A stretch of DNA of 64,000 nucleotides from Tragulus kanchil (GCA_022376925.1 JAIOJX010000026.1:198500400-198564399), one strand, 5' to 3'; shown: positions 10,461-21,167, counted from the stretch's first letter. Made by a program: numbers and translations. The notes: a model not told the origin generated them from the sequence alone.

Positions 10461-12617
10461 ACCTTTGGATTTGCCATGCTCTTGGAGATTGTAGGAGAAT
10501 TTCAGGCAGCAAGTGTTCTTTTTGGAGGAGCTTGCTGGTTTCCTAGGTTTACGGGAGATCAGCTCTCAGAAGTCCATCCAGAAGGAGACTGTTGTGAACA
10601 CAATCATTATAAAACTAGAGTTGGTGGGGAGACAAGAGGGGGCTGGTTCTCGGAAGTTCTCTCATGGGATTGGCATGCCAGGGACAAATGGAGTTACCAG
10701 GCTTCTTAGCCTGTGTGTCAGCCCCAGGACGTCATTGTCTGAGAGCAGGACCTGGAACCAGGGCTGAATTCACAGTGTGCAGATGAGCTTCCCTGCCTTG
10801 GGTACCCATGCGTGGCTCACGGTGTCCGGCCCACTAAAGGGAATATAGCCACGCATGAAGAGTAGTTGCTTAATGAAGTGATTTTTGTGAATCACTCCAC
10901 CAGTCGGACATGGTCCCTTCCGGAAAATGAACAGTTTTGCATAAAATGGTCCATTAGTGTCAATGGAGAGGGTCTGACCTCCTTCGGCTGCTCTGCAAGC
11001 CTAGTCACGTGGAACAACGGGGCTGTGCTTGGACCGGGAAGATGATGTCTCTACCTCAGGAGATTTTACTTGATATTATGAGGTATTAAATGCAAAAGCA
11101 AGAGTATTTCCACTTTCAGTTGGCAAAGCATAATTTTAGCAAAGTTGGAGAAGTACTTAAACCTTCTCACATATATGTGATTCTTTTAAATTATAGCGAA
11201 GTATTTATTAAATCAGAATATTTAAAACCAGCAGAATGACTATGCTTTCATCACACCAAAGTGACACCACCCATACCTTCAAAACTGTACTGATGTTAAC
11301 ATGAATCAAATTTAGTTTTCACTTTTTGCTATGAGGTTCAGCTTTTCTTTCTTTTCTTTTCCCTTGGAATTAAATTCTTTTTTTTCCAGGTTTTAAAATT
11401 TTAACATATTTTTCTTTTATGTAACTATAGAAGGGTGAATGTGGTAAACACCCATGTCACCACCACATGAGTTAAGATACAGAACATCAGGCTTCCCTGG
11501 TGGTCCAGAGGGTAAAGAGTCTGCCCAGTACCTCCTGTTGAAGAGATTTTAAACCTTTGGATTTGCCATGCTCTTGGAGATTGTAGGAGAATTTCAGGCA
11601 GCAAGTGTTCTTTTTGGAGGAGCTTGCTGGTTTCCTAGGTTTACGGGAGATCAGCTCTCAGAAGTCCATCCAGAAGGAGACTGTTGTGAACACAATCATT
11701 ATAAAACTAGAGTTGGTGGGGAGACAAGAGGGGGCTGGTTCTCGGAAGTTCTCTCATGGGATTGGCATGCCAGGGACAAATGGAGTTACCAGGCTTCTTA
11801 GCCTGTGTGTCAGCCCCAGGACGTCATTGTCTGAGAGCAGGACCTGGAACCAGGGCTGAATTCACAGTGTGCAGATGAGCTTCCCTGCCTTGGGTACCCA
11901 TGCGTGGCTCACGGTGTCCGGCCCACTAAAGGGAATATAGCCACGCATGAAGAGTAGTTGCTTAATGAAGTGATTTTTGTGAATCACTCCACCAGTCGGA
12001 CATGTTCCCTTCCGGAAAATGAACAGTTTTGCATAAAATGGTCCATTAGTGTCAATGGAGAGGGTCTGACCTCCTTCGGCTGCTCTGCAAGCCTAGTCAC
12101 GTGGAACAACGGGGCTGTGCTTGGACCGGGAAGACGATGTCTCTACCTCAGGAGATTTTACTTGATATTATGAGGTATTAAATGCAAAAGCAAGAGTATT
12201 TCCACTTTCAGTTGGCAAAGCATAATTTTAGCAAAGTTGGAGAAGTACTTAAACCTTCTCACATATATGTGATTCTTTTAAATTATAGCGAAGTATTTAT
12301 TAAATCAGAATATTTAAAACCAGCAGAATGACTATGCTTTCATCACACCAAAGTGACACCACCCATACCTTCAAAACTGTACTGATGTTAACATGAATCA
12401 AATTTAGTTTTCACTTTTTGCTATGAGGTTCAGCTTTTCTTTCTTTTCTTTTCCCTTGGAATTAAATTCTTTTTTTTCCAGGTTTTAAAATTTTAACATA
12501 TTTTTCTTTTATGTAACTATAGAAGGGTGAATGTGGTAAACACCCATGTCACCACCACATGAGTTAAGATACAGAACATCAGGCTTCCCTGGTGGTCCAG
12601 AGGGTAAAGAGTCTGCC
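10461..12617 (+). repeat. D5: direct ~1.1-kb duplication
   Basis: Copy 1 is 10461-11525 and copy 2 is 11553-12617 (offset 1092). Copy 1 stops 36 bases into a CHR-type SINE that is complete after copy 2. The stray bases 11526-11552 resemble a poor-quality version of the sequence just upstream of copy 1 (10436-10460). This is expected for an error-rich contig start. Confidence 0.97.
11490..11525 (+). mobile_element. CHR-type SINE, first 36 bases only
   Basis: 'ggcttccctggtggtccaga' start of the SINE at 12582, cut by the D5 junction. Confidence 0.8.
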
Positions 12618-12830
12618 TTGCAGTGCAAGGGGCACCGGTTCGATCCCTGGCCTGGGAAGATTCCATGTGCCGCGGAGCTGTTGGACCAGTGTGCCCAATT
12701 ACAAGCCAGTGCTCTGGAGTACATGCGCCCAGAGTTGGTGCTCTGCAACGAGAGAGGCCATTGCAATGGGAGGCCCACGCATGTCAAAGAATAAAGGATG
12801 GATGAAAATAGTAAATAAATAAATAAGAAT
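12582..12830 (+). mobile_element. CHR-type tRNA-derived SINE
   Basis: Head 'ggcttccctggtggtcca', B-box 'ggttcgatccc', body with 'ctctgcaacgagagaggcc' and an (aaat)n tail. The several overlapping open frames here are SINE shadows on both strands. Confidence 0.9.
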
Positions 12831-12884
12831 TCATGGCATGAAGTTGAAAATAAAAAGATACCAAACATTGACAATGATGAGTAA

Positions 12885-13117
12885 AATTTTAAAAAGATTT
12901 TATTATTATTTTTTTAATTTGTGGAAAGTTCCTGTACAATTTTGTATTGGTTTCTGCTGTTCAACAATGTGAATCAGTCATAATTATATACAGCCTTTCC
13001 CTCCTGAGCCTCCATCCCCTCCCCACACCCATTCTACTTCCCTAGGTCATTACAAAGCGACAGGCTGGGCTCCCTGGTTTATTAGCAACTTCCCATTAAC
13101 TGTTACACATGATAGTC
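12885..13117 (-). mobile_element. L1 3' end, minus strand (part 1)
   Basis: On the + strand this reads as the reverse of an artiodactyl L1 3' region ('tttgtattggtttctgctg', 'gtgaatcagtcataattata', c-rich 'tccatcccctccccac'). It continues at 13251 after a SINE insertion. Confidence 0.75.
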
Positions 13118-13250
13118 TATATACTGGAGTAGGACACGATAATCTACTTCAGTATGCTTGCCTGGAGAATTCTGAGGACAGAGGGGACTGGTGGGCTACA
13201 ATCCATAGGATTACAAAAGAGTCAGATGTGATGGAGTGACTGAGCACGGT
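13118..13250 (+). mobile_element. Bov-tA 3' part nested in L1
   Basis: 'gcctggagaattctgaggac' to 'gtgatggagtgactgagcac' is the BovA half of a Bov-tA lacking its tRNA head. L1 sequence flanks it with similar 'atata' bases, consistent with a truncated insertion into the L1. Confidence 0.8.
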
Positions 13251-13560
13251 GCATATATGTCCGTGCTATCTTCTCCTTCATCCTACCCTCACCTTCCTGC
13301 CCTGTGTCCACCATCCGTTCTCTACTAGGTTCATCAGCATCATTTTCTAGATCCCATGCATATGCATTAATGCACTGTACTTGTTTTCTCTTTCTTACTT
13401 CATTCTGTATAAGAGGCTCTAGGTTCATCCACCTCACTACAACTGACTCAAATTAGTTCCTTTTATGGCTGAATAGTATTCCATTGTATAAATGTACCAC
13501 AACTTCTTTATCCATTCATCTGTCAATAGACATCCAGATTGCTTCCATGTCCATCCTTTT
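13251..13560 (-). mobile_element. L1, minus strand (part 2)
   Basis: Resumes the L1 of 12885-13117: 'ttccttttatggctgaatag', 'ttccattgtataaatgtacc', 'tccattcatctgtcaataga' are the reversed end of L1 ORF2/3' region. Confidence 0.8.
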
Positions 13561-16180
13561 ATTGGATGGATTTATGCGGCCATCCTTTATTGTATCTTCC
13601 ATCGTCTTTTGTTTTCTTGAACAATAGATCAGAAGCAATTGGGGATTCAGAAAAACACATTTGCTGGAAAAATAGGTAGTGTAATTTGAAGTCACTATGA
13701 AAACAACTTCTGGGTCTCTTTTTTAAATTTTACCATGCTTAAGTTACTAAGTTGATTATTTCTTTTTAAGAGGAAAAAAATGAATAATAAAATGCATTTA
13801 TTGAAGAAAAGTAAAGAGATCCTGTAAAATCATAATAATAATACCCTGTAAAAAATTCATCTATTCCCAAGAAATTATCTACTACTTTTGGCAGCTCAAC
13901 AATGAACAGAATCTGTTTTATGTATATGAAAGCTTGGAAAATGTTCTCATTCCTGAAAATTTTAACCTTGTACAGGAATCGTCACTCTTCCAAGATGGAC
14001 GGACACTGTTACAAAAAGGCATAAATGTAACTATTCCTCCATAGAAAAATTGAAATATTGACAATAGTTTTCAACTTTAAAGAAATGCAAAAGAAATAAA
14101 ACGTCACATTTGATTTTTATATCATTTATGTACTTCTGTAGATCTCTTTTGCACTTTGATTTACCCATGATAAATGCAAAAACCTTTTTTCCAGATACTT
14201 CCTCTTTGATGGAAGTGATATATTAGTATGTAATTAAAAAATAAAACAATGGAAAGAGTTTCATGATTGAAGGAAGGCTTAGGAGCCTACATTATCCAAA
14301 TTAATGACCAAGGATTTTGTACAGGACTTCAGCTCTGACCTAGACCAACCATGACCTGTCTTCATGGATATATGTCAGGAGGCAACTTTATTAATGATAG
14401 ATTTTTCATTCCATTCCCTTCAGTGACCTGCCTACAGGGCACCTCTTGGTTAAATCACTAGCATTCAAAGTGGAAAAGAGTTCCTTACTGAGTGAATGCT
14501 GCTTGCATGCAGCTAATCAATAACATTCAGATCTCTTCAAATCATTTGAGGCCTAAATGATTAGGTTCCACAATTCAGAGAATAACATCTTTGCCAATAA
14601 AGTTGCTTGACTTTAAGAGATACAACTGGTCATTGTATGGATTCTCTGAGCCTTGAATAAGGGCCAGAGGTCGAGAGAGGAGTAGGGGGAGAGAAATAAG
14701 CAGTGAGACCAAGAGAATGAATGATGGTGAAGATCAGGCCAGCAGTCCAGAGTTAAAATTGTTCTGGGCAACATGAACAAGATTAAGATTGTATAAATAA
14801 AGACAGAGAAAACAAAAAGGCCATCTGGTTCAGGCAAGGTAAGATTTAAGGATTGTTGGCATTTTTACCTAAATCCACATTTCTTTCTGGGCACTACTGC
14901 TTATGGTAAGAAAAAATAGACATAATCACTTGATAAGCCAGAACAAACTGTTTCCTCTATCTTTCTAACACTATTTTATTTATTTTACATTTACTGGAGT
15001 GATTCTGGTTATACAAACATGACTTTTACTTACCAAATTAAGCATCTGGCAATTTATTTCTCCTAATGTCTTTGATGTTAGTTTTCAAAGTAACCTTCCA
15101 TTCTAGGTCTGGAGTCCATGTCTGTTGATGGCAAAATGCCTAGATGGCAGAGCAGAAATTCAGGCAGTGGTCTCACTGTCTTTTTCTCACATGACTGACA
15201 GTCTTACTTTCTTTACGCACCTTTAAGTGACACATGAACTTAAGCAATTTGCGACAACATGTCTCCAAAAGTTACAAGAAAATAAAGGATCAGAATATAA
15301 AAATAAGTTTACCTGATTTTCCCGTTTTGCTCTCTAACAAGGTAGTCACACTTGGAATGTGATTAGTTAGGAAATTTAGATCCTAATCATTAAGTGAAAT
15401 CAAGTTGTTTTATTTTACTGTTTCACTTCAAATTCTGCATTAATAGCTGATGGGATTTATATTGGTATCAAAACAAGGATATACTTCTAAAAATATTTTT
15501 GAATCAAGTAATGTTTAAATGACTACCAACATCACAGAAAAAGAGAAAGAGCTAATTTAATCTGTTCCTTCATCTCTGTTTGGTGCCAAGTTTCTCCAAA
15601 TTTCATCTTCAGAATTTAATGACAAAATTAACATTCATTTCAGAGAAAAAGATATTAATTAAATTATTAGGATTCTGAAAAAATTACAGTTATTTGATTG
15701 ACAGAATTTTTTTTTATTTTTGCTTCTTGCAGTCAGTCCACTATTGCTCCTAATAAGTTTGCAAAACTTGTATAAAAGGCTTTAATGGGACATAATTCAG
15801 TATTCAGCTCTGATACTAATGAGTTCTATCAAATAGCAAAACTGCCTTCTTAAGGCCCCTTGACTCTTCCTCTGAAATGACAAGCCATTCTGCCACCTGG
15901 ATGACCTCCAACCATTATTCTTTCATGTCATTGCTTGTGAGGGAGGTTGAAGGAAAGAGACTGGAAAGCATTTGGAAAGCCAGAAAACTCACTTATTAGA
16001 GAGCAAATGGGAAAATAAAATAAACTTATTTTTATATTCCGAGCCTCCATTTTCTTGTAGATTTCCGAGACTTACTTGCCTGTCTCTGTCACTAGCACAT
16101 CTGAAGTTCTGGACCGCTTCGTCAGGCTGGCACAGCGGAAGTGGGGTGGATAGGCAGCCACTGTCTACGCAGTGCTGCTT
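13561..16180. other. AT-rich unique DNA, no recognised gene
   Basis: Not duplicated. It contains scattered short open frames (for example 14613-14837 minus, 15972-16187 plus) with no domain or exon support. I see no clear transposon here. Confidence 0.5.
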
Positions 16181-16186
16181 GAGTTA

Positions 16187-16620
16187 ATTGATAAACCTCT
16201 CCTTTTTATTATCAATGCTCGCCTTCTGTCTACAGCCACACAGCCTATTGCCCCTGTGAGGCACTGAGATGTCCTTGTGGAATTCTAGCAGATATTGGAA
16301 ATTGTGGTGGCAAATTAGCAGGGGCCACAAACCAGAAGTGACAGCTCCAGTCCCCTGATGGGGGGAATGTAGCAATCCCTTGCCCATAGCAATTGGCCAG
16401 GCTTATCATATGGACTAATCACAACAGATCTGGGGAAATAATGGGCACCAGATGTTATCGCTTTGTAGGCTGGAGCTCTCCAGAGACTGCAGCCATGATA
16501 GGAAAGCTCCCTGCAAACAGGAACACGATTCTGTTGCTTATTAATCAAACCAGGAGGCTGAGCATGATCATCTTCTCCTTCCTCAGCACCATGCTTTCTT
16601 TCTGCTCTGTTGATGAACAG
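16187..16620. promoter_or_regulatory. candidate noncoding regulatory patch
   Basis: A GC-balanced island in AT-rich DNA with many recognisable factor-like words: an exact 8-base inverted pair attgataa/ttatcaat at 16187-16194 and 16209-16216, 'cttatcatatg', 'gttgcttattaatcaaac'. No transposon explains it. Regulatory function is an inference from texture only. Confidence 0.25.
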
Positions 16621-16635
16621 GGGAAACATTTTCTC

Positions 16636-16641
<6 letters not shown>

Positions 16642-16668
<27 letters not shown>
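16642..16668 (+). repeat. (TG)n microsatellite
   Basis: About 13 uninterrupted TG units. Confidence 0.98.
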
Positions 16669-17029
16669 TCGTAAGAGAAAGACAGATACTGGGTCTGGAG
16701 GAGACAATCTGGAAGTGTCTATTACAAACACATATACGCAATTCAATTTATTATCTATAAGCGTATTTCCCAGAATTAAATTTCTTTCTTAACTCACATA
16801 TATTCAGCTTTTATGTCTCAAGAATTCTTTCTGATTTTTCTTCATTTTATTTATTCAAATTACCCTCAACTTTAAAAAGATTATATGTTTTTAACACATG
16901 TGCTAAAAATGAAAAGATCTACTCAGCGATGAACCAGATTCTCATTTCTATCGGCCTTCCTGACAATCCTCCATGGATATTCCAAGGAATCATAAATCTA
17001 CCTCATTTGAACTGACAGGATTTAGAACA

Positions 17030-17518
17030 TGCTACCTCAAGATATGGCACTTGGACATGCACAATATTTTAAGATGAAAGAATTTGGGAAACAGCAGAAA
17101 TGGAAAAGTCTTTCTGGCTTTCCTCAGTGCTGCTAATCTCACCTCTGAGGCAGGCCATAAGACCTTCATGTGAGAGATGCCTTCCCTACACTTGGAGGAA
17201 AGGAATACCTTTACTGCAAACATGGTGAAGACTTGAGAAAAGTCTGGACAAACAGGTCTTGCTTAGTTTCCTCTAACTGGGGGAAAAACTTGCTACACTT
17301 ACCTCATACTCCTCAACCTAACATATTTCTCCACAGCTGTCCACCAAACTAGTATAAAAACCCTTCACCAAACCTAGTATAAAAACTCTCAAGTTTCACT
17401 GTTTCTTCGGGTCTTCCTTTCTTTGCGAAGGGTTTTATGTCACATAAAACTTACACTAAGTAAATGTGTATGCTTTTCTCCTGTTAATCAGTTTTTATCA
17501 ATTGAACTTTCAGACTCA
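17030..17518 (+). mobile_element. ERV-type LTR, family not assigned
   Basis: Matches in order the element at 35500-35945 (for example 'atgctacctcaag'/'atgataccccag', 'acaggtcttgct'/'acaggccttgct', 'tgtgtatgcttttctcctgt' near the end). It ends 'ttcagactcagtcagga' against L1 sequence. No internal viral genes are seen, so it is a solo or partial LTR. Confidence 0.6.
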
Positions 17519-17737
17519 GTCAGGATATAGTTCCCTATGTTATATAGAGGGTCCTTGTTGATTATCTATTTTCTATATAGTTATGTGTATATATTAATCT
17601 TAAGCTACCTAATTTATCCCTCCTCTCTTTCCCCTTTGGTAGCCATGTTTGTTTTCTATATCTGTGGTTCTATTTCTGTTTTGTATGTGAGTTCATTTGT
17701 ATCATTTTTTAAATTCCACATATAAGAAATATCATAT
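17519..17737 (-). mobile_element. L1 3' region, minus strand, split by retrocopy
   Basis: 'gttccctatgttatatagag' to 'tttaaattccacatataag' is the reverse of an L1 3' region. It is interrupted at 17738 by the DYNLL2 retrocopy and resumes at 18381. Its last 14 bases are the target-site duplicate. Confidence 0.85.
17724..17737 (+). repeat. target-site duplication, left (aagaaatatcatat)
   Basis: Repeated with one mismatch at 18381-18394 (aagaaatgtcatat), on either side of the retrocopy. It interrupts otherwise continuous L1 sequence, as expected for L1-driven insertion. Confidence 0.85.
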
Positions 17738-17901
17738 AGGCCACAACTGGATTTGCTCTATGATGGCCCATACTCTGTCTGTGGAGTGTGCTTTCTCTAA
17801 AGCTGAATAAATCTATTTCTTACCTATCACTTTGTCTCTCGCTGGGTTCTTCTCTGCAAAGAGACATGAAGAACCTGAGCCTCAGTGGGTCCAGACATTG
17901 G
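17738..17901 (+). mobile_element. LTR-derived leader of the DYNLL2 retrocopy
   Basis: Contains aataaa at 17806-17811 followed by R/U5-like 'tttgtctctcgctggg' and 'catgaagaacctgagcctc', ending 'agtgggtccagacattgg'. The same order, at roughly 80% identity by eye, is found in the reverse complement of 50549-50641. In that LTR the next bases are the splice-donor-like gtgagtg; here the next bases lead into the DYNLL2 start codon. It lies inside the target-site duplications, so it arrived with the retrocopy. Confidence 0.7.
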
Positions 17902-17908
17902 TGTCACG

Positions 17909-18178
17909 ATGTCTAACTAGAAGGCAGTGATCAAGAACACAGACATATTTGAGGACATGCAACAAGATGCCACTGATTGTGCCACAGAGGCTATGGAGAA
18001 ATACAACACAGAGAAGGACATTGCTACCTATATCAAGAAGGAATTTGACAAGAAATACAACCCTACCTGGCACTGTATCATGGGCTGAAATTTTGGCAGC
18101 TACGTTACACATGAGACAAAGCACTTCATCTATTTTTACTTGGGTCAAGTTGCAATCCTCCTCTTCGAGTCAGGCTAG
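17909..18178 (+). pseudogene. DYNLL2: DYNLL2 processed pseudogene (dynein light chain LC8-type 2)
   Basis: The intact gene encodes an 89-residue LC8 light chain, a dimeric hub bound to cytoplasmic dynein and myosin V. Here ATG to TAG is exactly 89 codons with no frameshift and no introns, but codons 4 and 60 are stops (both at arginines in the gene), so no product is expected. About ten further residues differ. At all six sites where DYNLL1 and DYNLL2 differ (residues 2, 16, 21, 23, 29, 41) it has the DYNLL2 residue. The NPTWHC, VTHETKHF and YFYLGQVAILLF stretches are intact. An A-rich end and a 14-base target-site duplication flank it. The leader is LTR-derived. Confidence 0.93.
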
Positions 18179-18380
18179 ACGGCCGCAGTGAAGGTGTCAG
18201 TGGCAGCAGCAGCAATGGCAAGCAGGCAGCGTTGCTGGGACTGTTTTGCAATGGGGCTAGCATCAGGATGTCCTCTCCAATGGCTGTGCTACTGCATGGA
18301 CTGCATACTCAATTTCATGTGTATGTTGCAGTAAACAAAACCAAACTTCTTTCTGTTTAGTTGCCTGGGGGAAAAATAAA
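18179..18380 (+). pseudogene. DYNLL2: DYNLL2 retrocopy 3' UTR and A-rich tail
   Basis: Sequence after the stop codon continues without L1 or SINE similarity to 'gggggaaaaataaa', then the right target-site repeat. I read it as retained DYNLL2 3' UTR with a short A-rich tail remnant; alignment to the parent mRNA would fix the boundary. Confidence 0.7.
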
Positions 18381-18499
18381 AAGAAATGTCATATGATATT
18401 TGCCTTTCTCCCTTTGGCTTTCTTCACTTAATATGATAATCTCTAGGTCCATCCATGTTGCTCTAAATGGCATTATTTCACTCTTTTTTATGGCTGAGT
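18381..18499 (-). mobile_element. L1, minus strand, resumes after retrocopy (D6 copy 1)
   Basis: Starts with the right target-site repeat and continues 'gatatttgcctttctccc', 'atgataatctctaggtccat', 'ttgctctaaatggcattatt', the reversed end of L1 ORF2. Cut at the D6 junction. Confidence 0.85.
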
Positions 18500-18611
18500 T
18501 CGGGTCTTCCTTTGTTTGCGAAGGGTTTTATGTCACATAAAACTTACACTAAGTAAATGTGTATGCTTTTCTCCTGTTAATCAGTTTTTATCAATTGAAC
18601 TTTCAGATTCA
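18499..18611 (+). mobile_element. LTR 3' end (D6 copy)
   Basis: Second D6 copy of the last part of the LTR at 17030-17518. Confidence 0.6.
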
Positions 18612-18830
18612 GTCAGGATATAGTTCCCTATGTTATATAGAGGGTCCTTGTTGATTATCTATTTTCTATATAGTTATGTGTATATATTAATCTTAAGCTA
18701 CCTAATTTATCCCTCCTCTCTTTCCCCTTTGGTAGCCATGTTTGTTTTCTATATCTGTGGTTCTATTTCTGTTTTGTATGTGAGTTCATTTGTATCATTT
18801 TTTAAATTCCACATATAAGAAATATCATAT
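18612..18830 (-). mobile_element. L1, minus strand (D6 copy)
   Basis: Second D6 copy of 17519-17737, including the left target-site repeat at 18817-18830. Confidence 0.85.
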
Positions 18831-19001
18831 AGGCCACAACTGGATTTGCTCTATGATGGCCCATACTCTGTCTGTGGAGTGTGCTTTCTCTAAAGCTGAA
18901 TAAATCTATTTCTTACCTATCACTTTGTCTCTCGCTGGGTTCTTCTCTGCAAAGAGACATGAAGAACCTGAGCCTCAGTGGGTCCAGACATTGGTGTCAC
19001 G

Positions 19002-19271
19002 ATGTCTAACTAGAAGGCAGTGATCAAGAACACAGACATATTTGAGGACATGCAACAAGATGCCACTGATTGTGCCACAGAGGCTATGGAGAAATACAAC
19101 ACAGAGAAGGACATTGCTACCTATATCAAGAAGGAATTTGACAAGAAATACAACCCTACCTGGCACTGTATCATGGGCTGAAATTTTGGCAGCTACGTTA
19201 CACATGAGACAAAGCACTTCATCTATTTTTACTTGGGTCAAGTTGCAATCCTCCTCTTCGAGTCAGGCTAG
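19002..19271 (+). pseudogene. DYNLL2: DYNLL2 processed pseudogene (D6 copy)
   Basis: Identical in frame, length and both stop codons to 17909-18178; leader at 18831-18994, tail to 19473, right target-site repeat at 19474-19487. Two separate retrotranspositions would not share the same stops, leader and L1 insertion point, so this is either a segmental copy or, more likely, an assembly duplicate. Confidence 0.93.
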
Positions 19272-19473
19272 ACGGCCGCAGTGAAGGTGTCAGTGGCAGC
19301 AGCAGCAATGGCAAGCAGGCAGCGTTGCTGGGACTGTTTTGCAATGGGGCTAGCATCAGGATGTCCTCTCCAATGGCTGTGCTACTGCATGGACTGCATA
19401 CTCAATTTCATGTGTATGTTGCAGTAAACAAAACCAAACTTCTTTCTGTTTAGTTGCCTGGGGGAAAAATAAA

Positions 19474-19675
19474 AAGAAATGTCATATGATATTTGCCTTT
19501 CTCCCTTTGGCTTTCTTCACTTAATATGATAATCTCTAGGTCCATCCATGTTGCTCTAAATGGCATTATTTCACTCTTTTTTATGGCTGAGTAATATTCC
19601 ACTGTATATATATCCCACATCTTCTTTATCCATTCATCTGTTGATGGATGTTTAGATTGCTTCCTTGTCTTGGAT
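19474..19675 (-). mobile_element. L1 ORF2 C-terminal region, minus strand
   Basis: The minus-strand translation carries the familiar ORF2p C-terminal words WDIYTVEYYSAIKKSEIM and ATWMDLEIIILSE. The fragment lacks the catalytic domains and is not a working gene. Confidence 0.9.
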
Positions 19676-19920
19676 GAAAGTTCCAATACTCTGGCCATCT
19701 GATGCAAAGAGTCAACTCACTGGGAGAGACCCTGATACAGGAAAAAATTGATGGCAAAAGGAGAAGAGGGAAGCAGATGATGAGATGGTTAGATAGCATC
19801 ACTGACTCAATGAACATGAATTTGAGCAAACTCTGGGAACTAGAAGACAGAGAAGCCTGGAGTGCTGCAGTCCATGGGGTCACAAAGAGACAGGCATGAC
19901 TTAAAAACTGAACAGCAACA
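19676..19920 (+). mobile_element. BovB (RTE-type LINE) 3' end
   Basis: 'ccatctgatgcaaagagtca', 'gaccctgatacaggaaaaaa', 'atgagatggttagatagcat', 'cagtccatggggtcacaaag' follow the ruminant BovB 3' terminus in order, ending with a 'gaacagcaaca' tail. It is inserted in the minus-strand L1, which continues at 19921-19965. Confidence 0.85.
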
Positions 19921-20760
19921 AGTAGTGATGTCGAGCATTTTTTTCCATGTACCTTTTTGATCAACTGAAGAATGACTTATGTGGGTCCATTCTAAACATT
20001 TTGAGGGGCGGTTAAAAAGTAGGACCCCAAATTCTTCCTCATTCACACCATGTTCTTTCTGTATCCTCTCTCTTAATCTCCCACCAATAGGAAAGCGCCT
20101 CAAAATTAGCCCTCAGGGGTCCAAAAGTCTCTCTTACGTTGTCAACTTCTTCCTTATTTGAAGGCCTAACTAGGCAGTGACTTTCTGCCTCGGATATTTT
20201 GTTTCTTTCACAGTTTTTCAGTGACTTGTTAGAGTAAGCTGGAGGTGAGGGCTGGGAACATAAGACCCTATGATTCAGTGCAAGAGTGGATGCTAATACT
20301 TAGACCAAAAAAAGAAAGAAAAAAACAAGTCCTTGGGTGTCCCTGAAGACACAGCCAATTGGTAATGTTTTGTCAGTTATCCTGAAAATATTGCCCAAGT
20401 CCTATGCTGTGCAGAACACCCATTTTAATGTGGTTGTCAAGTAGATCATAATCACCAAGTTCAAGGATATGGAACTGGTTCTCACATAATATTTGTCACC
20501 TGCAGCTCCCTTTACTTCTTATTAACTTAAAGCTAGAAAGAAGTTACAGATATATTCGATCAACATTTCTGATCTGTAGTGTTTGCTTTCAAGGTTATTT
20601 AAAGAAAATAAACACTTATGAATATCGACCTTATAAAATCAGAATACCTAATTATTTGAAAGAATGATAAGGTAAAGTTTAACCTGATATTTTCTCTGAA
20701 AAGAAAGTTTACGAGATGCATGAATCGTATAAGCAGAACTCAAGGGATCATTTTCTTTCT
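19921..20760. other. L1 remnant, then unique DNA
   Basis: 19921-19965 ('tagtgatgtcgagcat', 'ccatgtacctttttgatca') is the continuing reversed L1. Beyond it I recognise no repeat family and no gene. Confidence 0.4.
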
Positions 20761-21016
20761 TTTTTTTTTTTTAAACTTTTATTTCACTTTTAACTTTTAC
20801 AGAGTTTTGATGTTTACAGATATGTATGTTCTCAGATTAGTTATATGTATATCCCCCCCATCCCACCCCTTCAGACTGTCATACAGCACCCATGAAGGGT
20901 CTGCTTTTCTCACAGAGCGATGACTATAGCTATTTTCTTCACATATGATAGTACAGGCCATCATGCTACTTCCTTTACGCCTCTCACCCACTGTTCCTTC
21001 CCCACAATGTCCATAT
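20761..21016 (-). mobile_element. probable L1 3' end, minus strand
   Basis: Begins with a long T-run (a reversed A-tail), then 'aaacttttatttcactttta' and the c-rich 'ccccccatcccacccc', the texture of an artiodactyl L1 3' region read backwards. Family not certain. Confidence 0.4.
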
Positions 21017-21167
21017 GAAGGGACCATTTTCTAGTTGACTATGAAGGTAAGTCATTTTCAAGCAACCTTAGCAGAAATGCTCATTTATGTACAATTGATG
21101 TGGCACGATCAACTTTTATCTGTTGCTAAATCATTAAATTCTAGTCCATAAAATAGTCTCCTAGGGC

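Larger units (their letters stand above)
17406..19592 (+). repeat. D6: direct ~1.1-kb duplication containing the DYNLL2 retrocopy
   Basis: Copy 1 is 17406-18499 and copy 2 is 18499-19592 (offset 1093), joined with no spacer. The unit runs from inside an LTR, through a minus-strand L1 with its DYNLL2 retrocopy, back into L1. Only isolated differences are visible (for example c/g in the 'tttctttg'/'tttgtttg' stretch near the start). The pseudogene is therefore probably single in the genome. Confidence 0.97.

Noticed and set aside
12509..12874. 121-codon minus-strand frame, and similar 80-142-codon frames at 27475-28030, 45420-45708 and 56841-57188
   Set aside because: All are translations of CHR-type SINEs; recurring words such as 'GIFPGQGSN' are SINE consensus read in frame.
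17030..17518. Intact endogenous retrovirus around the 17, 23, 35 and 50 kb LTRs
   Set aside because: No gag, pol or env reading frame, primer-binding site or paired LTR is visible; all appear to be solo or partial LTRs.
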